From Lyophyllum atratum (Eukaryota > Basidiomycota > Agaricomycetes > Agaricales > Lyophyllaceae): DNA of 64,000 nucleotides. Of this stretch, positions 21,060 to 33,151 are shown piece by piece. The position numbers were made by a program, and so were the translations under genes. How positions within the stretch are numbered: the first letter of the stretch is position 1; each line of letters starts with the position of its first letter. The stretch lies in contig JACGCN010000003.1 in the NCBI GenBank assembly GCA_014905825.1, positions 1,302,001 through 1,366,000 on the forward strand. The letters run 5' to 3'. Below the pieces are notes generated by a model. That model saw only the letters and a list, made by a program, of their open reading frames with translations. It had not been told where the DNA came from and did not search any database.

Positions 21060-24000
21060 ATGGCGGTCTTATCCTTGCCATTGAGCTTCACAAATTCCTT
21101 CTGGTCCCAGGACTACCGCAGGGGCCTTGAAGTACTGTTCAACAAACTCGAACAGGCACGCATCCTGTTCATTGGTTTTATTGCCTCCGACTGACATGAA
21201 CTGTAGGGTGTGGCTGAGAATGCTGAAATTGTCGCGTTCATTAGGGTACATTCTCTTCCTACGGACACAGCGTACGCGTCCAACTCACCCGATTTTTCTT
21301 CTCTCCAGGCTCGTGCAGTTGCAGAAGGTCACCTTGCTATAAGCCTCACAAATCCCGGACTCACAGGCCCTGCTGGTGCGTCTCCCATCTCCGGCTTCCT
21401 TCAGACCTCCCCGATTTAACCTGACCTTGTAGGAACTGGCTTCGGTGCGGATGATGGTGCCTCCCTTCTAATGGCCTTCCGAGGACTTCAAGCAGAGTCT
21501 GCTGCCCAAGGACAAGCCCACAAGTCCATTGCCAATGAGCTGGACACATTGGTCGCGGATCCGTTCGAAGACTGGGCACGGGGCTACGGAGTCAGTTGCG
21601 CTGTATTATCTATCTTGTGCCGTCTAACTTCGTCTGGTAGGAACGTATCAAGCAGAACAAGGCCACAGTAATTGATAACTGGCTAAAGTCATATGAACAA
21701 GCGCACGGCGACGTAGCCAAGCTCAAGAACCAATACTCGGCCAAAACTAGACGTGCGGACGAGGCTGAGGATGAGTACGTTTTTATTTGTTTCTAGTCTG
21801 TGCTCCTAGTCTGACATTCCAAAGTGCCAAATTTGCGCCAAATAGCGGTGGCAACGTCCCAGACAAATACACCACGTCGCCGAGAGTTCGTCCCATAGAC
21901 GGCCGATCTCCACCAAGCAGAACCGCAAGTGTCTCCGAGCGCATCTCCCAACGGCTTAAGGAAATACAGAAGAGGAGCGCCGGCGCCCTTCACTCTGCCT
22001 TGGCTGACGATGACGAAACCGAAGAGAAGGCTCCCCAGAAAGTCGATAAGGGCAAAGGCAAGGCAGTAGACCAGGACGGTATCACCTCACCTCTTACAGC
22101 CTCGCCTCCCCCCATGTCCCCGTTGTTACCTCCTAGGGTCGAGCTTTCTCCCCCACCTGCTCCTTCCGCGCTTCCCGAGCCCATGCTGCTGGCAGGACTC
22201 GCCCTCCCGCCCGCGGCTATTTCCCAACTGTTGACGCGTGCGGCCGCGGAACTCCCCTTGCGGCCCGTCCGATTCCCGCTCCTGGGAGAATACCAAGACT
22301 GCTTCAACGGAGAAGAGTTTGTGTCGTGGCTGAATGAGCATGTGCCGGGCTTCGGTGGGAGCCTCGACCGCGCTGAGGAGGCTGCGCGTGACTTGACAGA
22401 GCGAGAGGGCTTGTTGCGTCGTCTCGGCGAGTTTGGCAACCAGTTCGAGCACTCTGATGATGCCTTTTATCAGTTCCGTCCCAAGGTCAGTCTTGTGCCT
22501 CCCTTGTTCCCAAAATAGTCGTACTTCATCTTGGGTGTTACAGGCATTCGAGCTCGAACGCAAAGACTCCGAGCAGAACGGTATCACGCCGTCGGCGTCT
22601 TCCAAGGGCTTGCAGACCGAGAACCTTATGAAGCGGACTGGCAATCTTGTTAATCTTGTCAGTAAAGTTCTCAACACGGCAGGCAACGGTGAGCCTGCGT
22701 ACGTTAGAGCTCGGCATGATGCAGAGGAAGCGGATCAAGCGTACCGCCTCGCTGTGCGTAAGCTTGACCGCCAGCGACTGGGCCTGGAAGAACGCCTCGA
22801 GGAGACCCTAAAGACTCTCCAGCGATGGGAGATAGAACGTCTGCGTGCGGTCAAGACAGGTGCGCATATGGCATTGCTTCTCATACCTATGATTAATCTA
22901 TCTCTATCTTGATAGTGCTCCTGCAATATCAAGGCACCCTCGCGAACCTGCCCAAGTCCCTTGAGCCCTCTATTGAGCGCCAGGCGACCCTCGTCGCCTC
23001 GTACCAGCCGGAGAACGATCTCACCGCGCTGATTGAGCGTTATCGCACAGGGCCTTTCCGACCTGATGCCCAGGTGTATGAGAGTGTCGCTCATGATGAG
23101 TCGGACGTGGTCTTTGGCATTGACTTGCGGAAATGGGCAGAGGGCGGGTGGCATGCGATGACCACTGGCGAGGAGAAGAAAGAGCTGATCCCGCCCGTTA
23201 TCACTTCCCTCCTTGAGGGGTTGAGCCAGGCATACGGACGGCTCCCTAACGATGCTGGTGAGCTTGAATGCTGTTTAACTCACTGATGGCTTGCTCATTA
23301 TGACCTGCAGAGAAGCGGAAGGCTTGGATCTACGAAGTCCCCTTACCTGCGGTCCACCACCTTCGGGAGGCCCTTAACGCCGTGCCAGCTGACCAGGGCA
23401 TCCCGATCGAACTTGTTGCGAAATACGACGCACCTGTGATCGCCAGTACCGTCAAGTTGTGGGTCTTGGAGTTGCATCCGCCCTTGGCACTCTACGAAGG
23501 CTGGGATGATCTACGGAAGCTTTATCCCACTGTCGGGTCATCCGCTGCAAAGATGGAGGCGGAGAAATCGCCGGAGGAGCATATTCAGAGCTTGGGAGCG
23601 GCGTTGCAGAGGTTGCCGAGGGTGCACTTATATGTGCTTGACGCTATTATTAAGCATCTCAAGACGTGAGCTATTTTGTTTGCTGTTGACGCGTATCTTA
23701 ATGGGTTTTTTACAGGCTGATCGACACCACGAACGTCGAGGAATCTAACGAGGTCTACATTACCAAGCTTGCGCTCTCTGTTGGTCGAAGTAAGGTGCTC
23801 TCTTTGCAATCTCGTCCCTCTTTTAATCCTGGTTTGTAGCCATCGTGCGACCTAAGGTCGAATCACAGCTGTCCATCCAAGATCGTCATCCCACTCGTAA
23901 GTCTAGTCACCTTGCAAGTAACATGAGACTAATCTTTCGTCACAGTTCTGTTCATCGATCTCCTGAAGAACTACGAAGCCATTCTTCCTCCAACGATCAG

Positions 24001-25033
24001 TCGCAAAAAACGCGAATCAGAGCGTCGCGTCCCCATCAGGAAGCGCACTGCCCCCATTGATATGCGCCTGAGCAGAAGTCGCATCTCTGTGGGTGCTGAC
24101 ACCAAGCAACTCCTTGCTGCCCAACAGATTGCGCAAAACCCCTCGTTGGTAAAATCACCGAAGTCACCTGAACTGCCTCCTCTCCCTCGTCCCATTTCCC
24201 TCGCATCGCCCCCACCGCCTCCACCACCAGTCGCTGAGCCTACCGCTCCTTCTGCTCCAGTCGTTGCACCTCCTCCACCGCCACCTGCCGCAGTCGTCCC
24301 CCCACCACCTGCCCCTGCCCTTGTCCCTCCTCCCCCACCACTGGTCAAGGCTACCCCCGCACCGCCTCCCCCACCACCAATTGTTCCGGCTCCTGTTGAC
24401 CGACCTGCCTTCAAGGAACCTCCACCCGAGTTTGAGGGACAGACCCCTCGCCCCTCCTTCAAAGAACCTCCCCCCGAATCCGATCTCGACTCTCCCCCTC
24501 CCACCCGCCCCAGCTTTGTTGACCCACCTGCCGAAGTACCCGAAGTCCCGACTCCCCCTCGTGTCGTCTCACCCAAGTTCCCCACCACCAGCGTCATCCC
24601 GCCCACACCTCAGAAACGCACGAGCTATGGCTCCCCAATAGGGAGCCCCTCCCCCACCAAGTTCGCCTCGCGCAGCCCGTCTCCACCTGAAGACCAGACC
24701 ATCGCCCTGGGCCGCTCCTCGCTCTCCCGCACGGGCTCTGCGCAGTCTGCGACGACGGGTGTCCGGGGCCCTCGCCTCGCGGCGCGTGGTGGTCCGCGGG
24801 CGGCTGGTGGGAACGTGTCGAGTCTGGTGTCGAATTTGAACAGGCATAGCGTGTCGGGAAGCCCGCCGCAGCCGTCGCCGATCGGTGCGAATGCGAGGAC
24901 GGCGGCGAATCGGTTGTCGGGGAGCCCGGTGAGGAGGCCGTCGAGCGTGCTTGGGAGGAGTGCGGCGGGTGCGGCGTTCTCGAGGAGGACGATGGCGAGT
25001 GATGCGGAGGATGATATTGTGGAGAAGAAGTAA
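21060..25033 (+). CDS. F-BAR, DEP and RhoGAP domain protein (RGD2-like)
   Basis: Twelve exons (21060-21155, 21207-21245, 21309-21375, 21433-21590, 21641-21774, 21825-22485, 22544-22859, 22916-23257, 23311-23665, 23716-23789, 23840-23896, 23946-25033) give 1,128 residues. The N-terminus (SFTNSFWSQDYRRGLEVLFN) starts an F-BAR domain that bends membranes. A DEP domain (~310-385: PLLGEYQDCFNGEEFVSWL) is inserted before the second half of the F-BAR. A RhoGAP domain (~530-720) follows, then a long Pro/Ser-rich tail that would bind SH3 proteins. This order matches yeast Rgd2, which acts on Cdc42/Rho in polarised growth. The first intron begins with GC rather than GT. At the place of the catalytic arginine there is WIYEV, so GAP activity is doubtful. 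Confidence 0.9.
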
Positions 25034-25505
25034 GGGGGGGCGAGGAGGAGGATGATGATTAGACTGGACGCTTTGCCTTTCTCTCGTTTCTGCCGTTGCT
25101 ATTCTATGATTTATGGACTTTCTTGCTTGGAACACTGTGGACAGATGATGCATCTAGGATGGTCCAGTGCTCGAATTACTTACCCTATGAGAACTTACGT
25201 ATGACTTATGTTCCCTGTAGCAAAATGGCTTGATGCTGTCTTGCTAGTAAAGAGTTATTCTTGATTGCTTCGACGTATGAACTACGTTTGCGTGAAACTT
25301 TGACTTCGAGAGGAGAGACCATGAATAACAAGATAGCAACATCTTCTAGTATAATACATTATACGTTTAATAACTATAGTACACTAGAACGACTGGGTCG
25401 GGGCCTATGGCTGTGGACAACATGAATATATGTACAAGTACAATAGGGTCGGATAATAGAGTAGGCAGTTGGCGCAGGGTAAGTGATATCGTACAGTGAC
25501 CTTTT
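25034..25505. other. Convergent 3' region
   Basis: About 470 bp between the stop codons of two converging genes (RhoGAP protein and H2A.Z). It must hold both 3' UTRs. No gene is seen. Confidence 0.5.
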
Positions 25506-26204
25506 CTATATTTCTTGAGATGCATCTGTGTTCTTGCTCTTGGAGGACTTGCTTGGCAAGAGCTCTGGAGCAATATGGGGCACTGTAGGACACCATTATC
25601 AGTCTCAATGAACACGATTGGAAGCCTGGAAGGCACGCACCGACACCTCCTTGGCTGATAATCACATTTCCGAGAAGCTTGTTCAACCTGAATACAAACA
25701 TTGGTCGGTGGATTAGAGTTACGAGAAATCATGACGACTTACTCTTCATCGTTACGGATGGCAAGTTGCAGATGGCGAGGTACAATACGGACTTTTTTGT
25801 TGTCACGCGCAGCGTTGCCAGCGAGCTCGAGGATCTCGGCCGCAAGGTATTCCAATACAGCCGCAAGGTACACTTTCAAACAAAATTCAGCGTTTACATA
25901 GGACAACATACAGAGATTCAACGGACCAGGGGCACCAGCACCGACACGCTTAGCAAGGTTTCCGTTCTTCAGTAGACGATGAATTCGGCCGACGGGGAAC
26001 TGAAGTCCCGCCCTTTGCGAACGCGACATAGACTTCATGGCCTTATCCTGCTTTCCAGTCACGGATTTCCCGCTGCACATGTTGTCAATACGCGTCAAAA
26101 TCGAGTCAAAACACGGTTATTCACGCTTTTCCCTTGCCAGACTAATTTCCGAACTGAGACATCAGTGATCAGGAATAAAGCGCCAAGACAAAATTTCATA
26201 CCAT
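25506..26204 (-). CDS. HTZ1: Histone variant H2A.Z
   Basis: Six exons on the minus strand: 26204-26202, 26141-26125, 26072-25927, 25872-25743, 25687-25641 and 25582-25506, 139 residues. The spliced start reads MSGKGKAGKS. The histone fold is clear: [82 protein letters not shown] and the short C-terminal tail with no SQ motif mark it as H2A.Z rather than canonical H2A. It replaces H2A near promoters, exchanged by SWR1. The first coding exon contains only the ATG and the second only 17 nt; this structure is needed to produce a normal H2A.Z N-terminus. All six splice junctions keep frame. It is convergent with the RhoGAP gene and divergent from the M50B gene. Confidence 0.95.
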
Positions 26205-26578
26205 TTGTAGATAATTGGATTTCTTTTGGATCTGGGTGACGGGGAGGAAAGGCGGCGAATCTATTGCGGTTCCAGCTAAATAGTTTTCAGGAAGCACCCA
26301 ACGAGCGGAGCTGGAACTACAATTCAATTAGACGCGTGACGAGACGCGTCGACGGTCACGTGATGTTGAAATGAATTGATCGGGGACCGTTCCAAATTTG
26401 CACGGCTTCTGGAAGGAGTTGAACACGAGGCAGTCGCCCACCGCAGTGCAGCTCTGGCACCACTGCTTCCACTGCCCTGCGCACCGCCCCTCCCCTTATC
26501 AGCCACGCCCCAGACGTTCCCTACCTACCACTTAACCGTTAACGGCTCTACATCCGCCACCTAGATCGCCTGACAGCC
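26205..26578. promoter_or_regulatory. Divergent promoter with two ACGCGT boxes and a CACGTG box
   Basis: The 374 bp between the H2A.Z start and the M50B-like gene contains ACGCGT at 26332-26337 and again at 26344-26349, then CACGTG at 26357-26362. ACGCGT is the MCB site bound by MBF at G1/S in ascomycete yeasts; CACGTG is a bHLH (Cbf1-type) site. They lie ~130-160 bp upstream of the H2A.Z ATG. Whether the same factors act in this fungus is inference. Confidence 0.5.
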
Positions 26579-27928
26579 ATGGCTACTGGGCCTCCTGTGG
26601 CCCCTCCCTTGGGCAGCCCAACTCCAACTCCAGGCTCTGGAGCGATAGTCCCATCTAATGACCAGGTCTGTCCATTATCTGTGCTATACCTACTACTAGT
26701 ACTCAACCCGACGGACAATTTCAGGTTGTCATAATATATGTCGTACGTCTCTCACTGTGGCGAAGGATTGGCAATTAATCTGCCAGGTAGATCCTCGCGA
26801 TGGCCGTAATTATATTCGGCTTCTGGAATGTCCCCGTCGTCCGTAACTTCATCAACCCTCTCAAGCTCTTCACCATCGGCCTCCATGAGTTCTGCCACAT
26901 ATCAGCTGTCCGTCTCATCTCTTTCCTTCACTTGTTCAAGCCTCATGCCATATATATCGCACCATAGGCTGTGCTAAGTGGAGGGCGCATCTTGCGAATA
27001 ACAATCGACCCACACGTCGGCGGCGCGACAATCGTGGAGGGCGGGAACCCGGCATTTATTCTCTCATCTGGGTACTTTGGGTCGACCCTACTTGGAGGGC
27101 TTTTCGTTCTTGCGGGGTATAGTACGCTCGTCGCCAAGGTGATGAGCTTTGTGCTGGGAGTCGGGCTAATCATGCCACTCGCGCTCGTTCGGGACAAGCT
27201 GTATGTTTTTGTTGTTGATTCACTAGACTTGCGTGTCGATTGACCTGCTTTGAAGGACGATCGGTCTTACGGTATTCTATGAAGGGCTTCTCATTGCATT
27301 TTGGTTTATCGACCACGCGTGAGTCGACTCTGTTGTCCAAGCGTCAGCTGCTTACTCTTCGTTTAGGCAACCATTACGGTGGTACTGTCTATTTGTTGGC
27401 GTAATGAGGTATGCCCTCATGGAGCTGTCTGATACGCGTCACTGACCGATCTATTCAGTGTTCTATTCGTCGTATGTACGTGGTCAGCTCCCACCCGGCT
27501 CGGGAAACCATTGACAGGCGCCCACTTCCAAGGGGACGTCGCGGATGACCGTTTCTTCCACAAAACAAACGATTCTGACGCGACTCAATTCTCATTATTA
27601 TATCCGCGGATAGGTCCACACAGTACGTGTCGCCTAACTTCGTACAGCAACCAACCTCCTTTGCTTATTGATTTATATGGCAGTCTGGGCCGCACTATGG
27701 ATATTGTTTGAGATTGCGGTCCTGGCAGGTTTCATAGTGTTGGGTATTTATGCCTTCAAGGTGCGGCCGACCTATGTGGATCCTGCTGTTATTTGCTGAA
27801 CGATTTCGTCGATCTACAGCTTACCCAGGATCAAATGGACGCACAGGCTGGTAGGCATACGTCCTCCTGCCGTGACCATATCACCGTCTAACCGTGTCCC
27901 TCTCCCAGCGCAATTTCTTCCAACGTGA
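26579..27928 (+). CDS. Peptidase M50B-like integral membrane metalloprotease
   Basis: Eleven exons (26579-26665, 26725-26742, 26791-26907, 26968-27200, 27256-27318, 27367-27408, 27459-27475, 27518-27622, 27684-27760, 27820-27850, 27909-27928) give 269 residues. After a Pro-rich cytosolic start there are about six membrane spans. The zinc motif HExxH is HEFCH at residues 67-71, at the end of the first long span and followed by ISAAVLSGGRI, as in M50B-like proteins of fungi. DVADDRFFHKTNDSDATQF (~180-200) is a further conserved-looking loop that could carry the third metal ligand. The family resembles site-2 proteases that cut within membranes; substrates in fungi are unknown. Two exons are only 17 and 18 nt. 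The 42-nt intron at 27476-27517 is uncertain because the frame stays open without splicing. Confidence 0.85.
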
Positions 27929-28533
27929 ATACTGAAAATACTGCCATGGTTCGGCCAAATTTGTATACTCATGACACTCCCGCGCTTGGGACTACGATAC
28001 TAATCACGCTCAATCGACGCATCGCATCTGCATCCGCATATCACCTTCATGGACATTTTTGTGTATACGTAGTAATATCTTCCATTAGTTATCAACTTCT
28101 TCATCTCAGGTTTCATCTTCTTGGGAGGTGCAAAACAACTGTATTCCTGTCATTATACTATTATATTCGCATTAGATATAAATTATATCCACACTTTCGC
28201 ATTCCGCATGGCAATTTTTTATCGCTAAAAGTGGCTTGTTCGGAATGAGAATCAGCATAGGAACTATCAGAGTCCTTGTCATTCCGAGATTTAGGCTGTG
28301 TCTTTCGTAGGTGTCGTAGGGATACATGAGATCTCGCGACTGGCTATGAGCTATTGGCTGTCGTGCGGAGAATAATTACCGTAAAATATTGAGTGAGGGC
28401 TGGTACGTAGCGTTCATAGTGAAATGGCCGGTGGTTTGAGAGCGGCGATGACCAAAAGGAGAATAGGCGTAACGGATATGAGGAATAAAGAGAAAGTTCG
28501 GGAGCAAGTTAGTGCACGAATACGAAGGATAGA
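27929..28533. other. Convergent intergenic region
   Basis: About 600 bp, AT-rich in the middle (28060-28230),between the stops of the M50B-like gene and FIS1. It would hold both 3' UTRs. No gene or RNA is seen. Confidence 0.45.
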
Positions 28534-29216
28534 CTACCTGCGGGTTGCTCGCCGTACTAGACTGGCTAGGAGGATTGTTCCTAGCGCCGCTGCACCCCCA
28601 GCTAGAGCCATGCCAATATATCCCTCTACAACCGCCGATGGGTAAGCTGTTTCACAACAAGGCAGATTGGTAGGTACTGACCTCGTGCGACACCCTTGTC
28701 AATTAGTTGACCGAGTGACTGTGCCTGTAGATTTGTGGGCTCCTTTTCCATAAGGAGCCCTGCGAGGAGTTAACTTCAGCGGACAGGAGGAATGTCCTAA
28801 CCAACGCACCATTGAACCGCTTCGCCTCCTCAAAATTTCCCATCTTATAGTGACCGAGTGCCAGATAGTAGAGACACTCTCTGCGCCGGGTAGGCTCTGC
28901 CCGATATATCTCTAGGTAGACCGTTTATTTAGTTTTGTCTCCGCAGCACCGCAACTAAGACACGCACCTTGCAGCAGCCGCACACCTTCCACCTGGTGTT
29001 CACGCATTGGGCTCTTCACGAGCCCCCATGCGTAGTTAAACTTGGTTTGCACAGTAACATGTGCCTGCGCGAGCTCCTTCTCATGTTGTATCCGGAGAAC
29101 CTGCTGCACATCAGCGCTGTAGACTTCAAGGATGTGAACAAGGAGCGCACATCTAATTCATCGTAGGATAACGAAACCTCAGCGTCGGCAGCGTAGGGTA
29201 GCTCTGTGGCAGGCAT
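28534..29216 (-). CDS. FIS1: Mitochondrial fission protein Fis1
   Basis: Five exons on the minus strand (29216-29151, 29103-28968, 28911-28810, 28759-28694, 28625-28534) give 153 residues, the normal Fis1 length. The sequence reads [20 protein letters not shown], then the TPR-like helices [49 protein letters not shown] and [20 protein letters not shown] single C-terminal membrane anchor follows ([20 protein letters not shown]) with a short basic tail (RRATRR) that targets the outer mitochondrial and peroxisomal membranes. In yeast Fis1 recruits Mdv1 and the dynamin Dnm1. Splice phases agree at all four introns. It is divergent from U2AF with 122 bp between the start codons. Confidence 0.94.
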
Positions 29217-29338
29217 GATTGCGTAGACGGAGCAGTCAACGGATGCTGTGGATTCTGGAACGACTTTGGAGCGGAGTTCCAACTGCAGGTTCTCTCTCAC
29301 CGTCACCACAAAATTCAACAAAAACAGCTCTGCTAGCC
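29217..29338. promoter_or_regulatory. Short bidirectional promoter, FIS1 / U2AF
   Basis: Only 122 bp separate the two divergent start codons, so both genes must share this stretch for promoters and leaders. No clear TATA box is present. The right half is rich in C and A (caccgtcaccacaaaattc), typical of a fungal leader before an ATG. Confidence 0.5.
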
Positions 29339-31597
<2,259 letters not shown>

Positions 31598-32578
31598 AGA
31601 CCGTGCTCCAAGAAGATGTGTGCATTTTTCTGACACTTTGCCCACGCGCGGCACCTGGGTTGTGAAGTAGAGCTGCTCTTTTAGACTGCTCGCGGAACCT
31701 AGGTCATCTTCGCTAGTAACGTTGTATTCTGAACTTCGCGTATCTGCTTTGTTATTTATTCCCGCTGGAATTGATTGATGCTTTTCCTTGGCTCAACGCA
31801 AGTAATACGATGTCGAGTCCTGCTGAAGGGTTTGCCGTATGTCGTTGAAGGCTTCAAGGCCTGACTCGAGATCATCTTTTGAGATTTGGATACAACCCTG
31901 CCAGATGCGAACCTTCATTCACCCACCCTCTTGCTCTTGTTGCAGAGCTGTTATTGCCTCGATTTCTGTTCGGATATGCCCTGGGCAGCTGAAAGTAACC
32001 CACGTAGTCGTTTTTTGCTTGGAGCGCAGGAACGCTCGTGGTAACGGAGGACAGCCATTGTGGGAAAACTTACAGCTGCCATGATCACGCCGAAAGACCA
32101 GCATATTGTATAGATGCTCATCATCCTGGGACTCGCGAGGCTGGCGTTGCATACAAGCAAGATATCCCGCAGCTTCAAGATGGAATCGTTCAAATGATGC
32201 AGAGAACGACTCGGAAATTTCGAGTTTACTGAGAGGCTTGGTTATCGTCACGGTGTTAGCTCTGTAGTACTAGAGCCACGGGCCTTATCCTAAGGATAAT
32301 TTGCTGTCCACTTTACGCCAAGCATCGAAGTAACTACAGTTCGATATGTTTTGGGACTTGAACTTCACCATCACACAGTGCGGGGGTGGGAAATTCCTTC
32401 GGGATCGACCGAGGATGCACGGGTTCAGTGGTCTTCATACCACTCGGACTACGCAAGGCTAACTAGCCGTGAAGCACTCAAGGTATGTTTCCATATCTTC
32501 TTTGTTTCCATTCTGCCATGTAAGCTATACTAAAAGTGCCAGGCTCTTTCACCAAGGTCGAAGTTCAAACTTCAAAGA
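31598..32578. other. Intergenic region; possible undefined minus-strand gene
   Basis: Contains the 3' UTR of U2AF and the leader of COX23. A likely 5'-UTR intron of COX23 lies at 32483-32542 (gtatgt ... gccag). On the minus strand, 31919-32251 is open for 110 codons without a good ATG (segments FERFHLEAAGYLACMQRQ, TEIEAITALQQEQEG). Another coding-like stretch (DDLESGLEAFNDIRQTLQQ) follows at 31800-31900. I could not join these into a convincing gene. Confidence 0.35.
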
Positions 32579-33012
32579 ATGACCCAGAGCGGAGGACCTG
32601 TTGAATCGCCCGAAGTGAATGTGAAACCGCTAGACTACAGAGAGCAGTTCCAAGTAAGTTCAACCTGATTATCGCTTCACTGACTCCAATCTCCTCCATA
32701 TTACAAGGGTCGTCATGTAACCTCCCAGTTTATCGAGTGCGTGTCCTTTCTCGCGTCCCCGCCGAGCCATGACCTATCGCTTGCATAGCCCGTGCGCTGC
32801 CGCCGCCAAAGCCTCTATGGACTGCATGAACCGGCACGACTACGATCGCGACTTCTGCTTGGAATACTTTCAAGCCTACCGTGATTGCAAAAGCACCTGG
32901 GTTCGCGTTTCCCATCTTTCCTTTGCAAAATGATTGTTCAACTACAACTATGCCGTGACATTAGATACAGCAGAGGAGGGATGACCGCCGAGCAGGACGC
33001 CCAACGAAATAA
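32579..33012 (+). CDS. COX23: Cytochrome c oxidase assembly factor Cox23 (twin CX9C)
   Basis: Four exons (32579-32653, 32708-32736, 32789-32900, 32965-33012) give 87 residues. The CHCH fold is complete: Cys37-X9-Cys47 in CAAAAKASMDC and Cys58-X9-Cys68 in CLEYFQAYRDC. The flanking FIDPC and the basic end QQRRDDRRAGRP are as in Cox23. The protein is imported into the mitochondrial intermembrane space by Mia40, where Erv1 (also encoded in this window, at 52030) keeps the relay oxidised, and it supports copper delivery to complex IV. It has no presequence, as expected. A 5'-UTR intron upstream is likely. Confidence 0.92.
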
Positions 33013-33151
33013 ACGGGAAATAAATGGCACAAGCATCTACGTAGCTGGCCATGTATGTATACCAGCTCAAGGAAAGAACTTGCAAATAATTAACACCGTC
33101 CGAGAAGAGAATCAATCATAGATACGGGACAGCATGTCACCACCAATCGTC

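Noticed and set aside
23971..24606. Minus-strand glycine-rich open frame of 211 codons
   Set aside because: It is the reverse complement of the proline-rich tail of the RhoGAP protein; composition alone keeps it open.
28737..28825. Perfect 9-bp hairpin (gggctcctt/aaggagccc) plus tRNA-like arms on the minus strand
   Set aside because: It falls across an exon of FIS1 (LLMEKEP) and its intron; no acceptor stem pairs, so it is neither a tRNA nor a terminator.
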